Shown: positions 31,135 through 42,805 of the stretch, one piece after another
Position numbering within the stretch: the first letter of the stretch is position 1
Layout: each line of letters starts with the position of its first letter
Assembly: GCA_011799875.1 (NCBI GenBank)
Contig: CM022303.1
Coordinates: forward strand, 190,017,700 to 190,081,699
Direction of reading: 5' to 3'
DNA: 64,000 bases
Source of the DNA: Thinopyrum elongatum
Taxonomy: Eukaryota; Streptophyta; Magnoliopsida; Poales; Poaceae
The notes under the pieces: generated by a model
Told to the model about the DNA's origin: nothing
What the model saw: only the letters and a program-made list of their open reading frames with translations
Databases searched by the model: none
Translations under genes and position numbers: made by a program

Positions 31135-31645
31135 CAATATAGGCACTTTGCCGTCTGCCACCGATGGTAAAGGGCTCTTTGCCGTAAGCCACTGACGGCA
31201 AAGGTGACACGTGGCAGTAACCTGTGCAACCTGGGAGTGATGGGTCTGACCCATTTGGTCACTTTGCCATCGGTGGCAGACGGCAAAGGCTGGTGTGAAT
31301 TTGCCATCAGTGGCAGACGGCAAAGTCTGCCAGCCCCCACCTAAGGCCAGCTAACGTCACCTGGCAGATGGACAAGGAGCTTGTCTCTTTGCTGTTAGGA
31401 GGCAGACGGCAAAGCCTGCCATTAGCCACCTAACGGGGCTAACCCCAGTTCTATGTCGTCCACGAGCTTTGCTGTCTGCTTGGCCTGTATGGGTGACGGC
31501 AAAGGTCTTTGACATCCGTTTTATTTATGCTGACGGCAAAGCAGCCCTTTACTGTGGTTTTCTGTGCTGGAAGTGGGGCCATCTGCTAGTAGACGGCAAA
31601 GGTCTTTGCCGTCCGTGATCCTGCCTTTGTCGTCTGCCATGTTAG
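31135..31645. repeat. Right subterminal TTTGCCGTC repeat region
   Basis: Repeated CTTTGCCGTCTGCC, GACGGCAAAG and variants (for example near 31147, 31192, 31278, 31315, 31403, 31495, 31575) in both orientations. The arrangement mirrors the left end. No ORF here is credible; the minus-strand frames at 31048-31340 are made of the repeats. Confidence 0.85.
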
Positions 31646-31672
31646 ACGTCAAAATACCTGATTCCTGTAGTG
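31646..31672 (-). repeat. Right terminal inverted repeat of the CACTA
   Basis: On the minus strand it reads CACTACAGGAATCAGGTATT then TTGACGT, the inverted partner of 6060-6086. The base after it opens the flank AGC (31673-31675). Confidence 0.93.
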
Positions 31673-32501
31673 AGCCAACAAAAATTGCTTCTAAATGTGT
31701 TGGATCATTTAGTGTAAGAGAAAATTGAGCGTTGTACGAACTTGTGATGGCAAAGTAATAAAAGCGAGGGACTGCATAATAAAGGTTGCTATCATAAGGG
31801 GCAATATAACATGACGTTCTTTTGCATTAAGGGATTTGGCATACAAACAAAAGGCGCATGGCAACCTCTGCTTCCCTCTGCGAAGGGCCTATCTTTTACT
31901 TTTATGTATTTACTTTTATGCAAGAGTCAAAGTATTCTTCCCTATTCCTTTTTATTTTCTCTTTTTGCAAGCATCATGTGGTGAGGAAAGATCTAGGCAA
32001 AGATATCCAGTTGGATATGAGTGAGCATGAGTTATTATTGTTGACATCACCCTTGAGGTGAATATGTTGGGAGGCGAAATTATAAAGCCCCTATCTTTCT
32101 ATGTGTCCGGTTGAAACTTTTTGCTCATGGGTATGCTGTGAGTGTTAGCAATCATAGAAGGTTATATGATGGTTGAGTATGTGGACTTGCCAAAAGACTG
32201 TGATACGTGACCCTTCCTGAAAATATGATGAATTGTAGTTGCAAAGTTGACTGAGAACATAGTTTGTCAGATTTCAATAGAGTTTATGCTTTATACTTCA
32301 ATGTTGTGATGAATTCTTACTTGTTCATGAGAAGTTATATGATAAAAGTTGTATGATAAGTTCCATGATTAAGTTTGTTGCTGTTATGATAATAAGCATG
32401 ATGCTACTATGTCCGTATTTTGTTTTTATCGACACCTCTCTCTCTAAGCATGTAGACATGTTTTTCGATATCGGTTTTTTGCTTGAGGACAAGCAAGGTC
32501 T

Positions 32502-32515
32502 AAGCTTGGGGGAGT
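32502..32515 (+). other. Polypurine tract of ATH-1
   Basis: AAGCTTGGGGGAGT lies immediately before TGATACGTCC, the start of the LTR. The same AAGCTTGGGGAT-type tract adjoins the LTR of ATH-2 (complement at 15771-15784). It would prime plus-strand DNA synthesis. Confidence 0.75.
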
Positions 32516-32788
32516 TGATACGTCCATTTTGCATCATGATTTCCTACTGTTATTTATAATGTTTTATGCATAATAATGCTTTATGGAGTAATTCTAATGC
32601 CTTTTCTCTAATAATATGCAAGGTTTACACAAAGAGGAGGAATGCCGGCAGCTGGAATTCTGGACCTGAAAAAGCTACATCAGAGTTACCTATTCTGCAC
32701 ATCTCCAAATGAGCTAAAAATTTATGGAGAATTATTTTGGAATATATAAAAAATACTGGAGCAAATAACTACCGGAGGGGGGCCACCT
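32516..32788 (+). repeat. 3' LTR fragment of ATH-1
   Basis: It begins TGATACGTCC, the Athila-type LTR start also found (as TGATACGTCTCC on the minus strand) at 21543 in ATH-2. It contains the 'ggaatatataaaaaatactgg' type stretch and breaks off near 32788, where sequence of TAT-4 starts without an LTR or target duplication. The rest of the LTR is absent from the window. Confidence 0.75.
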
Positions 32789-33791
32789 CTTGATCGGCTT
32801 TACATGCCATCTCAGGTCACTTGGGGGCTTCCTACTCAATGAGCATAGCTATCTTACCATGTTGATTGGTTTTACATGCCATCTTAGGTCGCTTGGGGGC
32901 TTCCTGCTCAATGAGCATAGCTTTCATACCCACTTGACCAGGCTTCCATGCCATATTTGAGTTAAACCTGCCTGTTTGCAACTTGCTACTCCACCAGGTG
33001 ACCCGCCGTACTCTTGACAGTTAATCTTTTTAAGACACTAAACTTGTCAAGGTTTAAACGACGGCTTATGTCACGTGAGAGCCGGCTTACAGTGAGCTAG
33101 GATAAACTCACCTGTCTGCTGTAGTCTTTCCGCTATGTGGCCCGTTCGTACTCTTAACAGTCAATCTTTTCAATAAGACCCTGAACTAATTAAGGTTTAA
33201 ACGATGGATTTATGTCATGTGAGAGCCAGCTTATGGGGTGAACGGCTCTTACGCCAAGCTGCTTTGAAGCAAAAAATTGAGTTTTTCAAAAATCAAACAA
33301 GAGTTGTTCTTTTTTGGTCGTGCCTTCAAAGCCGACTTACAAATATTTGAGTTATGCATACTCTTTATTTCTATTTTGCAGAGACTTTTTGCAGATGTTG
33401 CCAGGTCATACAGATCCGGGTTATATTGCTCCATGATGAGTTTATTGAGGCTATAAGCTGCCAAAGTGATCTTTTTAAAGACTGGGTATGACTATAAGTC
33501 GCCCCGGATTGTTGGGCTGTCTAACTCGCCCTAAATTGTGGCTATAAGTCGCCAAGTACAAGGCAATGATGGATATTTTACAGATGATATATCAAGACCT
33601 TGATAAAATTTCAGCAATACTAAAAGACCAGATGTGTATATGTATATGACAAGATCGAAAGGATTATGTCACTGAAGCATAGTTGGCATAACGTGCTCGA
33701 AGGCATGACAAGGCAGATAAAAGTTTTAATTACTCTATTACATGGCTGCAACAGAGCCCAAAAATCCTTCAAAGTTTTTCCAAGAGTGGAA
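32789..33791 (+). repeat. Spacer with duplicated segments upstream of the antisense gene end
   Basis: No gene. A unit with 'acatgccatct(c/t)aggtc(a/g)cttgggggctt' is repeated at about 32797 and 32867 (about 70 bp). A second unit with 'gtactctt(g/a)acagt(t/c)aatctttt' and 'aaggtttaaacga' is repeated at about 33010 and 33147 (about 137 bp). Confidence 0.75.
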
Positions 33792-36700
33792 TTACCCCTC
33801 TAAGCCGGCCTCTGTGCCGTCCGGGTTAGACCCCGCCGGGTTACTGTCATCATGGCGCCTTGCAGCTGAAGACTCCGGGTCATCCCGTGCCGGCTCTTCG
33901 TCGTCGGCCATCTGGAGGTCACCCGATATCCAGTCGATGCCAGTTAACACCTCAAAGGTAGCTTCATCATTAAGGATAACAGAAGGATCAATATCAGGAG
34001 TGAAGATATGCTTACACCTTTGAGGAGTTAAGTCCACAATCTCATCCGTTGGCGGCTTCATGCGAACATTGTTGTTGTCATAACCTGCCTGATACTTTGA
34101 CAGATCCGCCTCTTGTGCAAGTTGGCAGGCTAGAGGCCTCATTTGTCTGACACATTTAGCAAAGTCTTCTTCAAAGATAGGCCCATCATCATTGAACTCT
34201 GTGCACCCGCCAGCCATCTTGGTTGGGTCTAGTTCTAATTGCCATGCTTTTTCCCGGCTTAGTGCCGCGATGGCTCCTATATGGACGGCTGACAGTTTTA
34301 CCTCTTCAATCTACCCTGGTACTATGGAAAGATGATCCAGTACAATCTTCATGAGGGTGGGAGGTTCTTTGCTGTTCGAGACGGCCACAAGGGTTTGCAG
34401 GGTGCCAGCGTATAGCTTCTCAGTTAAAGAGTAAATTGCTTTCAGCTTCAATAACATATTCTGGCCAAGACTAGCAATTCTGGCACCTGTTGCATAAGAG
34501 TCGCCAGGTGGGTTAAAAATCATACTATAAGTCACCAGGCGAGTTAAAGCAGTCGAGTATATGTTTTCCTTACCAAAGATGGCGGCTGACATGTGAGATA
34601 TATGCTGTTTTAAGCCGGCAAGCTCTTCAGTGACCGGCTTAAGTTGATTCTCAGCGTCTTCTGCACGCTTCAACAAAGTACTCTTCTCAGTTTCCAATGT
34701 AGCTCTTTCAGCAGCAAAGTTGGACTTCAGCTTTTCTATTTCTTCCAAGGCTATTTTCAATTTTGACTCAGCCTTAAGGTTTTCAGCTTGTTGAAATTCT
34801 ATATTCTTATTTAAGTCGCCAAGATGCGACTCTTTCACATTCAAAGCCTCCTGAAATAAGAGATTCAGACAGTGGTTACAACATAATGAACAGGGTTAAT
34901 ATGATACAGTTATTCAAGTTCCAAGCACATTGCAAGCAATATACTTGGCACTTGGGGGCTAATGTTGGTAATTATCATTCTATATTATGACCCGGATCAA
35001 GTTAAGCCGGCCCTTGGGGGCTACACGTGCTTTTTGCAAAGTGGATTACTTATGAGACCGGCTCACCTTTTAAAGATAAGCCGGCTCTTGGGGGCTACAC
35101 TAGCGGTTCTAAACAATTTGTTTATCTGGAAGACCTAGCTCACCTTTTAAAGATAAGCCGGCCCTTGGGGGCTACACTTTGGAAGTATTTAAAAAGTCTC
35201 AAGCATACTCATGTTATTCTTATGTTTGACTTGGCGGCTATATGAGTATATATGTGAGACGACGGAAAGGGGTTAAAACTCACACCTCATACTTCTGCTT
35301 CATCATGTTGACCAAGCGGGCTTCCATGTCGTGGCTTGTGTGAAGGCAGCTTAGATAGCCCGAGTGCAGCTCCCCGGCGCCGAATGAGGCATAGTTTTCC
35401 AGCTCCAGTTTTGTTTTGCCTTTGTCCAATGAAGGCGCCTCTTCCTTGGACGAGTGTTTGGCTAGTGTTGTGGAGGCTTCGGGTGCTTTAAAAGCAGACC
35501 CAGTAATGGCGATTTCATCAACATTATCATCAGCCAGGCTCTTGTCAGTTGACTTGGCAGGAGAGGAAGGCTTAGGACTTGGCGGGTCATGGCTGGGTGC
35601 CGGGTTAACATCAGTGGCCATAGGCTCAACAGCTGCAACATCAGTATGCGGAGGCGGGTCATTTTTCTAATCTTCAGGGTCCTGGATTGGGACATCAGGG
35701 GTCTCCAACACCTGCTTTTCTGGCTCAGAAGCCTCGGGGGCCATGTAGGAACTGCCCACCTTTTGCTTTTTGCCAGCCTTGGCCTTGGCCCTGTAACAAG
35801 AGTATACAAGCTTATGAGTATGTGACAACAAGTTTTTATCAACAAATGAAAATACTTACCCGTGGGCAACAACGAAGGCAAGAAGCTGGGTTCTAGTTGA
35901 GTCGCCGGAGGAGGGAGGTGTTCCCTGATAGTTTGAGTTAGAAGGATTAAGAGGTTGCCGCACAAGACCAGCTAGTGGAATAGATAAAGTCGGCTTATGA
36001 GGCACCTCATTACGATGTTTTCGGGGAGCCGACATGTATGATAAGCCAGCCATGAGATCTTCAGTACCGCCACTTCAGGTCTGACGCCTGGCCTTGTGTT
36101 GTTCTATCTTCATAAGAAAATTGGGGTTTAGATAAGCAAGAGGGTGAGAAAATCTTACTTTTCGAGTGACCCACCATGTTTTCTCTCTTGGCAAGGGTTC
36201 TGAGTCGGAGGAGATAATAGTTACCTCTGCTGCATCGGCATGGCTGGTCTCTACCTCTTCCTGAGAGGAATCAACATCAATAAGTTGCATGAAAAGAAAG
36301 CCAAGGGAATCAAGTTCTACCTCTGACTCATCAAGCGCGAGTAGGTCTTCTGCTATTTGTTTCTTATGGCGAGCTGGAGCACGAGACTTTCCTTTAGCCT
36401 TCTTAGTAGGCGGGGCGGCTTGCAGTTTTTTCCTCCAGAAGGGAGAGTCGGCCTGTATACATACATTGACAGTAATTTAAAGGGATATGAAGCACAAAAA
36501 GAAAGATAAGTAAGATGAAGTTTTACTCAAGATACTTACAGCCGGAGCCAGGTTAAGTGTGCAGAAAGGGTTCAATCCCACTTTACGACAATTTTCCATG
36601 GATTCCCCAAGCAGTGACTTAACCATGTCAGTGATCTCCTTGTCAGTCAAAGATGTCTGATTATAGCGCTGTGAGTCCTTCGTGTCACCAGTGTATTGGC

Positions 36701-38195
36701 ACATTAAGCCACTTCACCGTCTCAGGGGTAAAATTCTCCAAGAGACCCAGCAGCGAACAAGATCAATTCCGGTCAGGCCATTGGCTATCAAAGCCCTTAT
36801 CTTTGAAAATGTGTGTGTGAACTGGGCACGCTCTGCAGCAATCAAATGACCCGAAAGCTCGCTATTGGTGCTGAGCCGGTAGGAGCGATAACCCGACAAG
36901 GGATTCTCTCCAGTTGGGGAAGTGTCCTTGCAATAAAACCAAGTGTAATTCTAGTCCTTGGGGTGACTGGGCAGAGTGGCAGTAGGAAAGGTTACATCTC
37001 TTCGTCTCTGGATGGAAACACCTCCAAGCTCAAGACTGGGTCTGTATGACATCTCTGTTTGGCGGTTGATGTAAAAGAAATCTCTGAAGAGATCAACGGT
37101 AGGTTCCTCTTAAAGATACACCTCACAAAATACTTAGAAGTGGCATAGGTTGGAGACAGAGTTGGGACCAATGTCTTGAGGATGAAGATTGTAGAAATGC
37201 AGAGCGTCCCGGAAGAATTTTGACCTGGGTGGTGAAAAGCCATGGAGGAGGTGATCCGTGAAAACCACAACTTCACCCTCTCCGGGTTGAGGGGTAGTTT
37301 CAGCACCAGGGACCCACTAGTGTATGACCTCCTTAGCTGGTAAGACCCCCATGGCTACATATTCGTTAAGCGTGTCCTCCGAGACTTTGGAAGCAATCTA
37401 GTCACAAGAGGTGGGAGTCTTAGTCATGATTGGCTAGGTTAAAAAGCTGTGACCAAGGAATGAAGATATGGTGGGTTAATATTGCAGTGATAAGCCGCCT
37501 AAGTGATTGCAATGATATTTCAGCAGTAGCAAGCTGGTTATGGTTATAAGACTAATCATTATGATGAATCATTTAGAAATTATAAGCCGCCCTAGTTAGG
37601 AGGGCGAGGCAACTCTCAGATTGATTGAGATATGGCAAGTTATGACAATCTAAGCCGGCTAGATGCTGGCAGGTTACAAGTTCATTGTTAAGCCGCCTGA
37701 AAAATTGAAGGGCGGATCAGTTATCTACGAATCCAAGATTGTTGAATTTTGCTAAGTATAGGGCAAACAGGTTTCACAATTTACAGCTATAATTTTGGAT
37801 CTACGGTAGTTCAGAAAAAGGTGGATAATTGTTAAACCTAGAAAGCAGAGGCAGATGAACTAGCAGACTGTATATAGGTTTCTGAAGAAGAAATGATCCA
37901 TCCAAGATGTGAGATGGGTGCTAAACTGCTACCACATTACTCCTACGGCGTTTTCGGATTGAAATGTGGGGTTTGGTTAAAACTAAGATAAGCCAAGATA
38001 AACACGGACAAACTACAAGAACTGACATGACCTATTGTGGATCTGAGAAAGGAGAAGAACGATACCTGACGGTGTTGGTGAAGAGCGGATGAGTGCCACT
38101 GATTTCTGGTCCCAACAGGTTGATGCAGCGGCCTCGATGGAGTGGCCGGCGCGGTTCGGCTGGGGCGGCGGAGCTCCGGTCACAGCTGACGTCAC
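33792..38195 (-). pseudogene. Antisense spliced gene of TAT-4 (Transposase_28-like)
   Basis: On the minus strand an ATG at 38195 opens a 5' frame that meets a donor near 38070. The conserved part starts with an ATG at 37427: 'FTDHLLHGFSPP', 'HFYNLHPQDIGPNSVSNLCHF' and 'FCEVYLKEEPTVDLF' (with stops), then 'YTWFYCKDTSPTGENPLSGY' (36930-36880). This matches block for block the TAT-6 gene ('FYCKDQPTPGQ') and the gypsy-type Transposase_28 domain. Further frames are an acidic block (36290-36075), a coiled coil (34844-34311) and a terminal block (34217-33792). At least four stops break the N-terminal domain. Repeated 'aagataagccggcccttgggggctacac' sequences (34990-35180) lie in an intron. Confidence 0.7.
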
Positions 38196-38256
38196 GAGGA
38201 AGAAGAAGAGGAAGAGGCGAAGGGGATAAAAAGTGAAAAGGCAGACCCCCCGTGCC

Positions 38257-38264
38257 TATTTATA
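38257..38264 (-). promoter_or_regulatory. TATA box of the TAT-4 antisense gene
   Basis: TATAAATA on the minus strand, about 62 bp upstream of the ATG at 38195 and 270 bp from the 3' LTR. The sequence in between (38265-38535) holds no gene. Confidence 0.5.
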
Positions 38265-38535
38265 AGGAAAAGTAATAGGCCGGTGCGAAAATCGAGGAGA
38301 CATAATAACTACTGTGCCAAAGGAAGCGCCTAGATTCTCGGAATGGCTGGTTAATGCAAAAGATCCATTGTGACATCATAAGGTTTTTCTGAATTTATTT
38401 AACATGACATCATCTTTTGATATGGCGGGTTATAAAGATCTGTTCAAGGTTAAGCGCTGGAGAGAATCAAAGAAGACTCGTCAGCCAGAGACAGTGGAGA
38501 TAGACATGAACAAGTTCAAATCAATATGGGCCTAA

Positions 38536-39086
38536 TGTTGGGGATATAACCCCACGGTGAGACCCACCCTAACTGTGCCGGGTTAGGCTATTGGCGACTC
38601 TTAAAAGAGGCTTTAAACAGGCCTAGGAAATCAAGACGTGAGACCCGGAGGGCGACTTACATGGTGAGCCACCGGAGGCCCAAGCCTAGAAGATGGCGCG
38701 AGACCCGGCGATGTAAGCCGCCCAATGGTGACTTGCCTAGTAAGGCAAGGTGACTTAGAACCAGGGACGACCATGAAGTATGACCCGACCTGGACTCTTG
38801 TAAGCCCAGGGCACCGACCTGTGTATATAAAGGCGAGTCCCTGCGGCGGGTAAACTTAAGTTACGATCAATCGATAGCTAGGTCAAGCGATTCCGCTCCT
38901 TTGTAATCGATACTCAAGCTATAATCAACGAGAGTAGGAGTAGGCTTTTACCTCCACTGTGAGGGGCAGAACCTGGGTAAACCTTGTGTCTTCCGTCCCG
39001 CTCAACCCCTTCAAGCTAATCACCATTGCGATGGCTCCACACCTAAGTCCTTTCAGAAGGGCATCTGCCGTGATAAAACCACGACA
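38536..39086 (+). repeat. 3' LTR of TAT-4
   Basis: 551 bp, TGTTGGGGATAT...CCACGACA, with a TATATAAA box at 38824-38831 and the 'ggagtaggcttttacctcc' and 'aacctgggtaaacc' motifs seen in other Tat LTRs here. It follows 'caatatgggcctaa'. The next five bases, AGTAG (39087-39091), are the presumed target duplication; the left partner is missing. Confidence 0.8.
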
Positions 39087-39941
39087 AGTAGTATTGATTA
39101 CATCTTGTAGTTGATTACTATATGGTTTATTTGGTAGAAGATTATATGTTCAGATCCATTATGCTATTTAATACCCCTATGATCTTGAGCATGATTATCA
39201 TTTATGAGTAGTTACTTTTGTTCTTGAGGTCACGGGAGAAGTGATGTTGCAAGTAATCATGTGAACTTGATATATGTTTGATATTTTGATGATATGTATG
39301 TTATGATTCCCTTAGTGGTGTCATGTGAATGTTGACTACATGGCACTTCACCATATTTGGGCCTAAGGGAATGCATTGTGGAGTAGTTATTAGATGATGG
39401 GTTGCTAGAGTGACAGAAGCTTAAACCCTAGTTTATGCGCTACTTCGTAAGTGACCGATTTGGATCCAAATGTTTAAGGCTATGGTTAGATTTTATCTTA
39501 ATACTTTTCTTGTAGTTGCGGATGCTTGCGAGGGGGTTAATCATAAGTGGGAGGTTTGTTCAAGTAAGAATAGAACCCAAGCACCAGTCCACCCACATAT
39601 CAAATTATCAAAGTAGCGAACATGAATCAAACCAACATGATGAAAGTGACTAGATGAAATTCCCGTGTACCCTCAAGAACGCTTTGCTTAATATAAGAGA
39701 CCGTTTTGGCCTGTCCTTTGCCACAAAAGGATTTGGCTACCTTGCTGCACTTTATTTACCATTACCGTTACTTGTCTGTTACAATTTATCTTACTATCAA
39801 ACTACCTGTTACCGACTATTTCAGTGCTTGCAGAAAATACCTTGCTGAAAACCACTTGTCATTTCCTTCTGCTTCTCGTTGGGTTCGACACGCTTACTTA
39901 TCGAAAGGACTACGATTAATCCCTTATACTTGTGGGTCATT
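39087..39941 (+). repeat. Angela/BARE-1/WIS-like Copia LTR fragment
   Basis: The sequence has the familiar blocks of the Triticeae BARE-1/Angela LTR: 'cttagtggtgtcatgtgaa', 'gggcctaagggaatgcattg', 'gttgggttcgacac' and the end 'cttgtgggtcatta' (usually ...catca). The first part of the LTR is absent because TAT-4 joins at 39087. No copia coding sequence follows. It is a solo LTR or a remnant. Confidence 0.85.
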
Positions 39942-39957
39942 AGCTAACAACACTCCT

Positions 39958-41948
39958 AGAGACACCGGTGACTGTGGAAAATCATGCGGAACGCAACGTT
40001 GAGATAACTGAACTTCGCGAGCAGATGGCTAAGGTCCAGGAGGATATCAACGCTGAGAATGCTCGCATGGTGGAGCTGCAAGCCCAGATCCACAAGGAGG
40101 TGGAGCACCTGAAGAAATAAGCCTGGCACATGGGCCTCCATCAAAACACCTCAGATGTGGTTCATCAGAGGAGGCATATGAGCCGTCTGCCCCCCAATTT
40201 TGAGCCCACACATTTTTTCAACACGCCGGAGGACACGCTCGTTCCCGGGGCTGGGACAAATGCCCCAGAAGCACCGGTTATACCCCAGTTAACTGGGTCA
40301 TGCTCTAGAACGGAGATGGACAACCACCGTCGGCTCAGCCTCATCAGCCGGATCAACAACACTAGCCTGAGCCAGCCTCGCGTCCTCCGCCTGTTTAGAT
40401 GCCTCCACATCGTTTCCTGACACCGGCGGGCCACTTCTCCAACCCCATTGATAACCTGTTGGCAGCAACTACCAACCTTGCCGCACTTCTAATCACAAGG
40501 AATACCCCAGTTGAGATCGAGGCCCGGAACGCCATCGAGATGTTGAAGACTGCGGTTGCCCAACAAGCAAACTACTCCTACAATCAGCAACGGCTTCACT
40601 CTACCCCGCACCCGAGCAGTAGCAGGAGCCGACATGTTGAGTCGCTAGCGGTTTCCAGCAGCGCCCATTGACATCGCGAGCAATGGCGTGACCCACCTCG
40701 ACCTGGGGTTTTAGACACCCATGCAATTGTTGACGCGCTCGAGCTATGCGGGGAGCAGAGGAAGCAAACGTGGCGGCTGAGCCGTCACCTACTACGACCC
40801 CATTGGCTTCACAAGGTACGGGATCGAGTACCAGTACCATTGGGATACCCTACCTAGTGCCGTCTCTATGCAATGAGCACATGCCTAAGGATTTCAAAGG
40901 TCCCCTAAAGTTTCCCAATTACACGGCTGATCTTGAGCTGACTGCTTGGATTGAGAGCTACGAGATCACCATGGACATGCTGGATGTTAGTGACGCAGTT
41001 TGTGCTAAGTATCTGACTATGATGTTGGAGGGGCCGGCTCGTACTTGGCTGAAAAACTTGCCCCCAACTCCATCAGCACTTGGGCAGAATTGAAGGATCT
41101 CTTCATCAAGAACTTCCAAGTAACTTCAGGCGCCCGATGATGATTATTGATTTACAGCATTGTATCTTGCACGAGGGGGAATCAGCTCATCACTGGACTC
41201 GCCGGGTCACCGACATTATTCAGTCCTCTGATAGCATATCAGCTGCTTAGGCTGTCTTGATCTTGGAAAAGAATTGTCACTTTGATCCCCTTGTTCAGAA
41301 GCTTGGGCAACTCAAGCGGAAGGTTCAGGATATGGGTGACCTCATGGACGTACTCACCAGGCATGCTGAGTCAGACAACACAAAGGACCCTGACTCAGAT
41401 GATGACAAGTCTGGCAAGGGCAAGAAAAATGGTGGCGGCAAGGGGCAGCAGCAAAGTAACTCTGGGTACAATGGCAACCATGGCAATGGTGGAAAAACAC
41501 CCGGAGGGCGACTCAGATTTCGTTGCCAGAACCAACACTAGCTTCAAGGGCCAAAGATGGAACAACAACTCTGGGAGATCTTTCATTAGAAACAAACCTC
41601 GTAATTTTGAGGAGGCCCGCAAAGGCCCATGTACCAAACACAACCTCCCTGATAAGCCAACAAATCACTCCTGGGAAAATTTCTACATTATGCAGGCTTT
41701 CCACAATCAGATGTACCATAATCATCAGGGTGGCGGCGGAAATCCGGGGCAGCCTGGAGCAGGCGGCTCAGGATCTGGCTTGCCGGGAGCCGGCTCATCT
41801 GGTGGTTTCTAGAATCCCGATTATCAGGGCTCTGGTGGCTCAGGGTCTGTCTATTAGAGTTCTAGCAATAATGGAGGTGGAAATCAGTGTTCTGGCCAAG
41901 ACACTCAGCAGCAGGGCAACCCGTCAGGTTTTCAGAGCAAGCCCAAGT
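39958..41948 (+). pseudogene. gag of TAT-5
   Basis: A coiled-coil N-terminus ('ITELREQMAKVQEDINAENA', 39990-40100) is followed by a stop at 40118. A linker is readable in changing frames. The capsid core is at 40746-41093 ('MPKDFKGPLKFPNYTADLEL', 'MLEGPARTWLKNLP'). After a frameshift near 41090 comes 'LTRHAESDNTKDPDSDDDKS', a Gly/Asn/Gln-rich stretch, a C-x2-H...H type zinc motif ('PCTKHNLPDKPTNHSW', about 41630) and a Gly-rich tail with several stops to 41948. It is a decayed particle protein. Confidence 0.75.
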
Positions 41949-41950
41949 AG

Positions 41951-42755
41951 TTGAATAGTGGGCAGTACCACGTTTTCAAAACTAGTACTTGCAAGCGGGA
42001 TCGCAAGCTCCAGAAACATGCTGTCAACATGGTTGAGCCAGCTGTTCCTGAGTATTTAAACTGGTCAGAGCAACCAGTCACCCAGAGTAGGGTGGATCAT
42101 CCTCTCCGGGTTGAGAATCCAGGTTGTTTAGCCTTGGTGGTGGCACCTCAAGTCGATGGTTATAAGCTCACTAAGGTGCTTATGGACGGAGGAAGCAACA
42201 TCAACATCCTATATTATGATACCTTCAGATGTATGAACCTGTTAGAAAAGCAACTCCAACCTTCCTCAACTATTTTTCACGGGATCGTTCCTGGGAAGTC
42301 TGCTTATCCCATTGGGTGGATCAAGCTGGAAGTTGCATTTGGCAATGAGTATAACTACAGATCAGAGTTCCTGACGTTTGAGGTGGTCAAAATTAAGAGT
42401 CCACCTCTTCGGATGACCGACTTACGCTCGCTTCATGGCCCGGCCCTGTTATGTTTATCTCAAGCTCAAGATGCCTGGGCCAGTGGGCACTATCACAGTA
42501 GATGGTGACAGGAAAATCGCACGCGAGTGTGAGGAGGGGGACACAGCTTATGCTGAGTCAGCCTACGCAGCAGAGGAGCTAAAGTTTTATACAACCAATG
42601 TTGACCCGGCCGACATGACACCCTTGAAGAAGCCTACCATCGAGTCTGACCCCTTGCTCAAGTTTAAGTCGGCCAAAGACACAAGACAGGTTGACTTCAC
42701 CCCTGGAGACTCATCCCAGCTGTTCACCATAGGGACTGGCATGGAATCCAAATAG
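41951..42755 (+). pseudogene. Protease region of TAT-5
   Basis: The frame from 41951 has 'HPLRVENPGCLALVVAPQVD' and the catalytic motif 'VLMDGGSNINILY', Asp codon 42185-42187. A frameshift near 42420 separates it from 'MARPCYVYLKLKMPGPVGTI', which matches the block at 52830-52770 in TAT-6. It ends with 'FTIGTGMESK' and TAG at 42753, the same junction type as in the other Tat elements here; the RT lead-in 'ALIEFIRENRDIFA' is then cut by TAT-3. Confidence 0.8.
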
Positions 42756-42805
42756 GAAAGTGCGCTCATCGAGTTCATCCGTGAGAATCGGGACATCTTC
42801 GCATG

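Larger units (their letters stand above)
6060..31672 (+). mobile_element. CACTA (En/Spm) DNA transposon, with nested retrotransposons
   Basis: It begins CACTACTGGAATCAGG and ends with the inverted CCTGATTCCTGTAGTG. Flanks are AGT and AGC, an imperfect 3-bp target duplication. Both ends carry dense TTTGCCGTC/GACGGCAAA motifs, the subterminal repeats typical of CACTA elements. Inside are a TNP2-type transposase gene and a TNPA-like gene in the same orientation. Subtracting TAT-2 and its duplicated target leaves about 7.6 kb of own sequence. The flanks join to a sequence whose empty-site relative exists inside ATH-2. The transposase is disrupted, so this copy could move only with help. Confidence 0.93.
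31673..32788 (+). mobile_element. Athila-like retrotransposon ATH-1, right segment
   Basis: The sequence resumes the same ATH-1 3' internal region that stopped at 6059: 31673-31890 matches the reverse complement of about 16360-16570 in ATH-2, the direct continuation of the match at the left flank. 31673-32501 has no gene; small AT-rich ORFs there are chance. It ends in a polypurine tract and the first ~270 bp of the 3' LTR, then is cut off at about 32788. Confidence 0.8.
32789..39086 (+). mobile_element. 3' part of a Tat-like retrotransposon TAT-4
   Basis: It consists of a region with an antisense gene (38267-33792) followed by a + oriented LTR (38536-39086). In Tat elements such antisense genes lie between integrase and 3' LTR, so the sense strand is + and gag-pol has been lost on the left. 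The left edge near 32788 abuts the broken ATH-1 LTR without a target duplication, which points to a deletion rather than an insertion boundary. Confidence 0.75.
39942..42805 (+). mobile_element. gag-protease part of a Tat-like retrotransposon TAT-5
   Basis: gag, a zinc-motif region and a protease are readable on the + strand. The 5' LTR and leader are missing on the left, where the Angela-like LTR stands. The pol frame is cut at 42805 by TAT-3, with GCATG (42801-42805) as the likely target duplication; its partner and the rest of pol are outside the window. Confidence 0.8.

Noticed and set aside
31048..31340. Minus-strand ORFs of 86-91 codons near the CACTA right end
   Set aside because: They translate the subterminal TTTGCCGTC repeats and the (TA)n tract.
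38013..38195. Separate 60-codon minus-strand gene in TAT-4
   Set aside because: Better read as the first exon of the antisense gene: it follows a TATA box and has a donor site near 38070.
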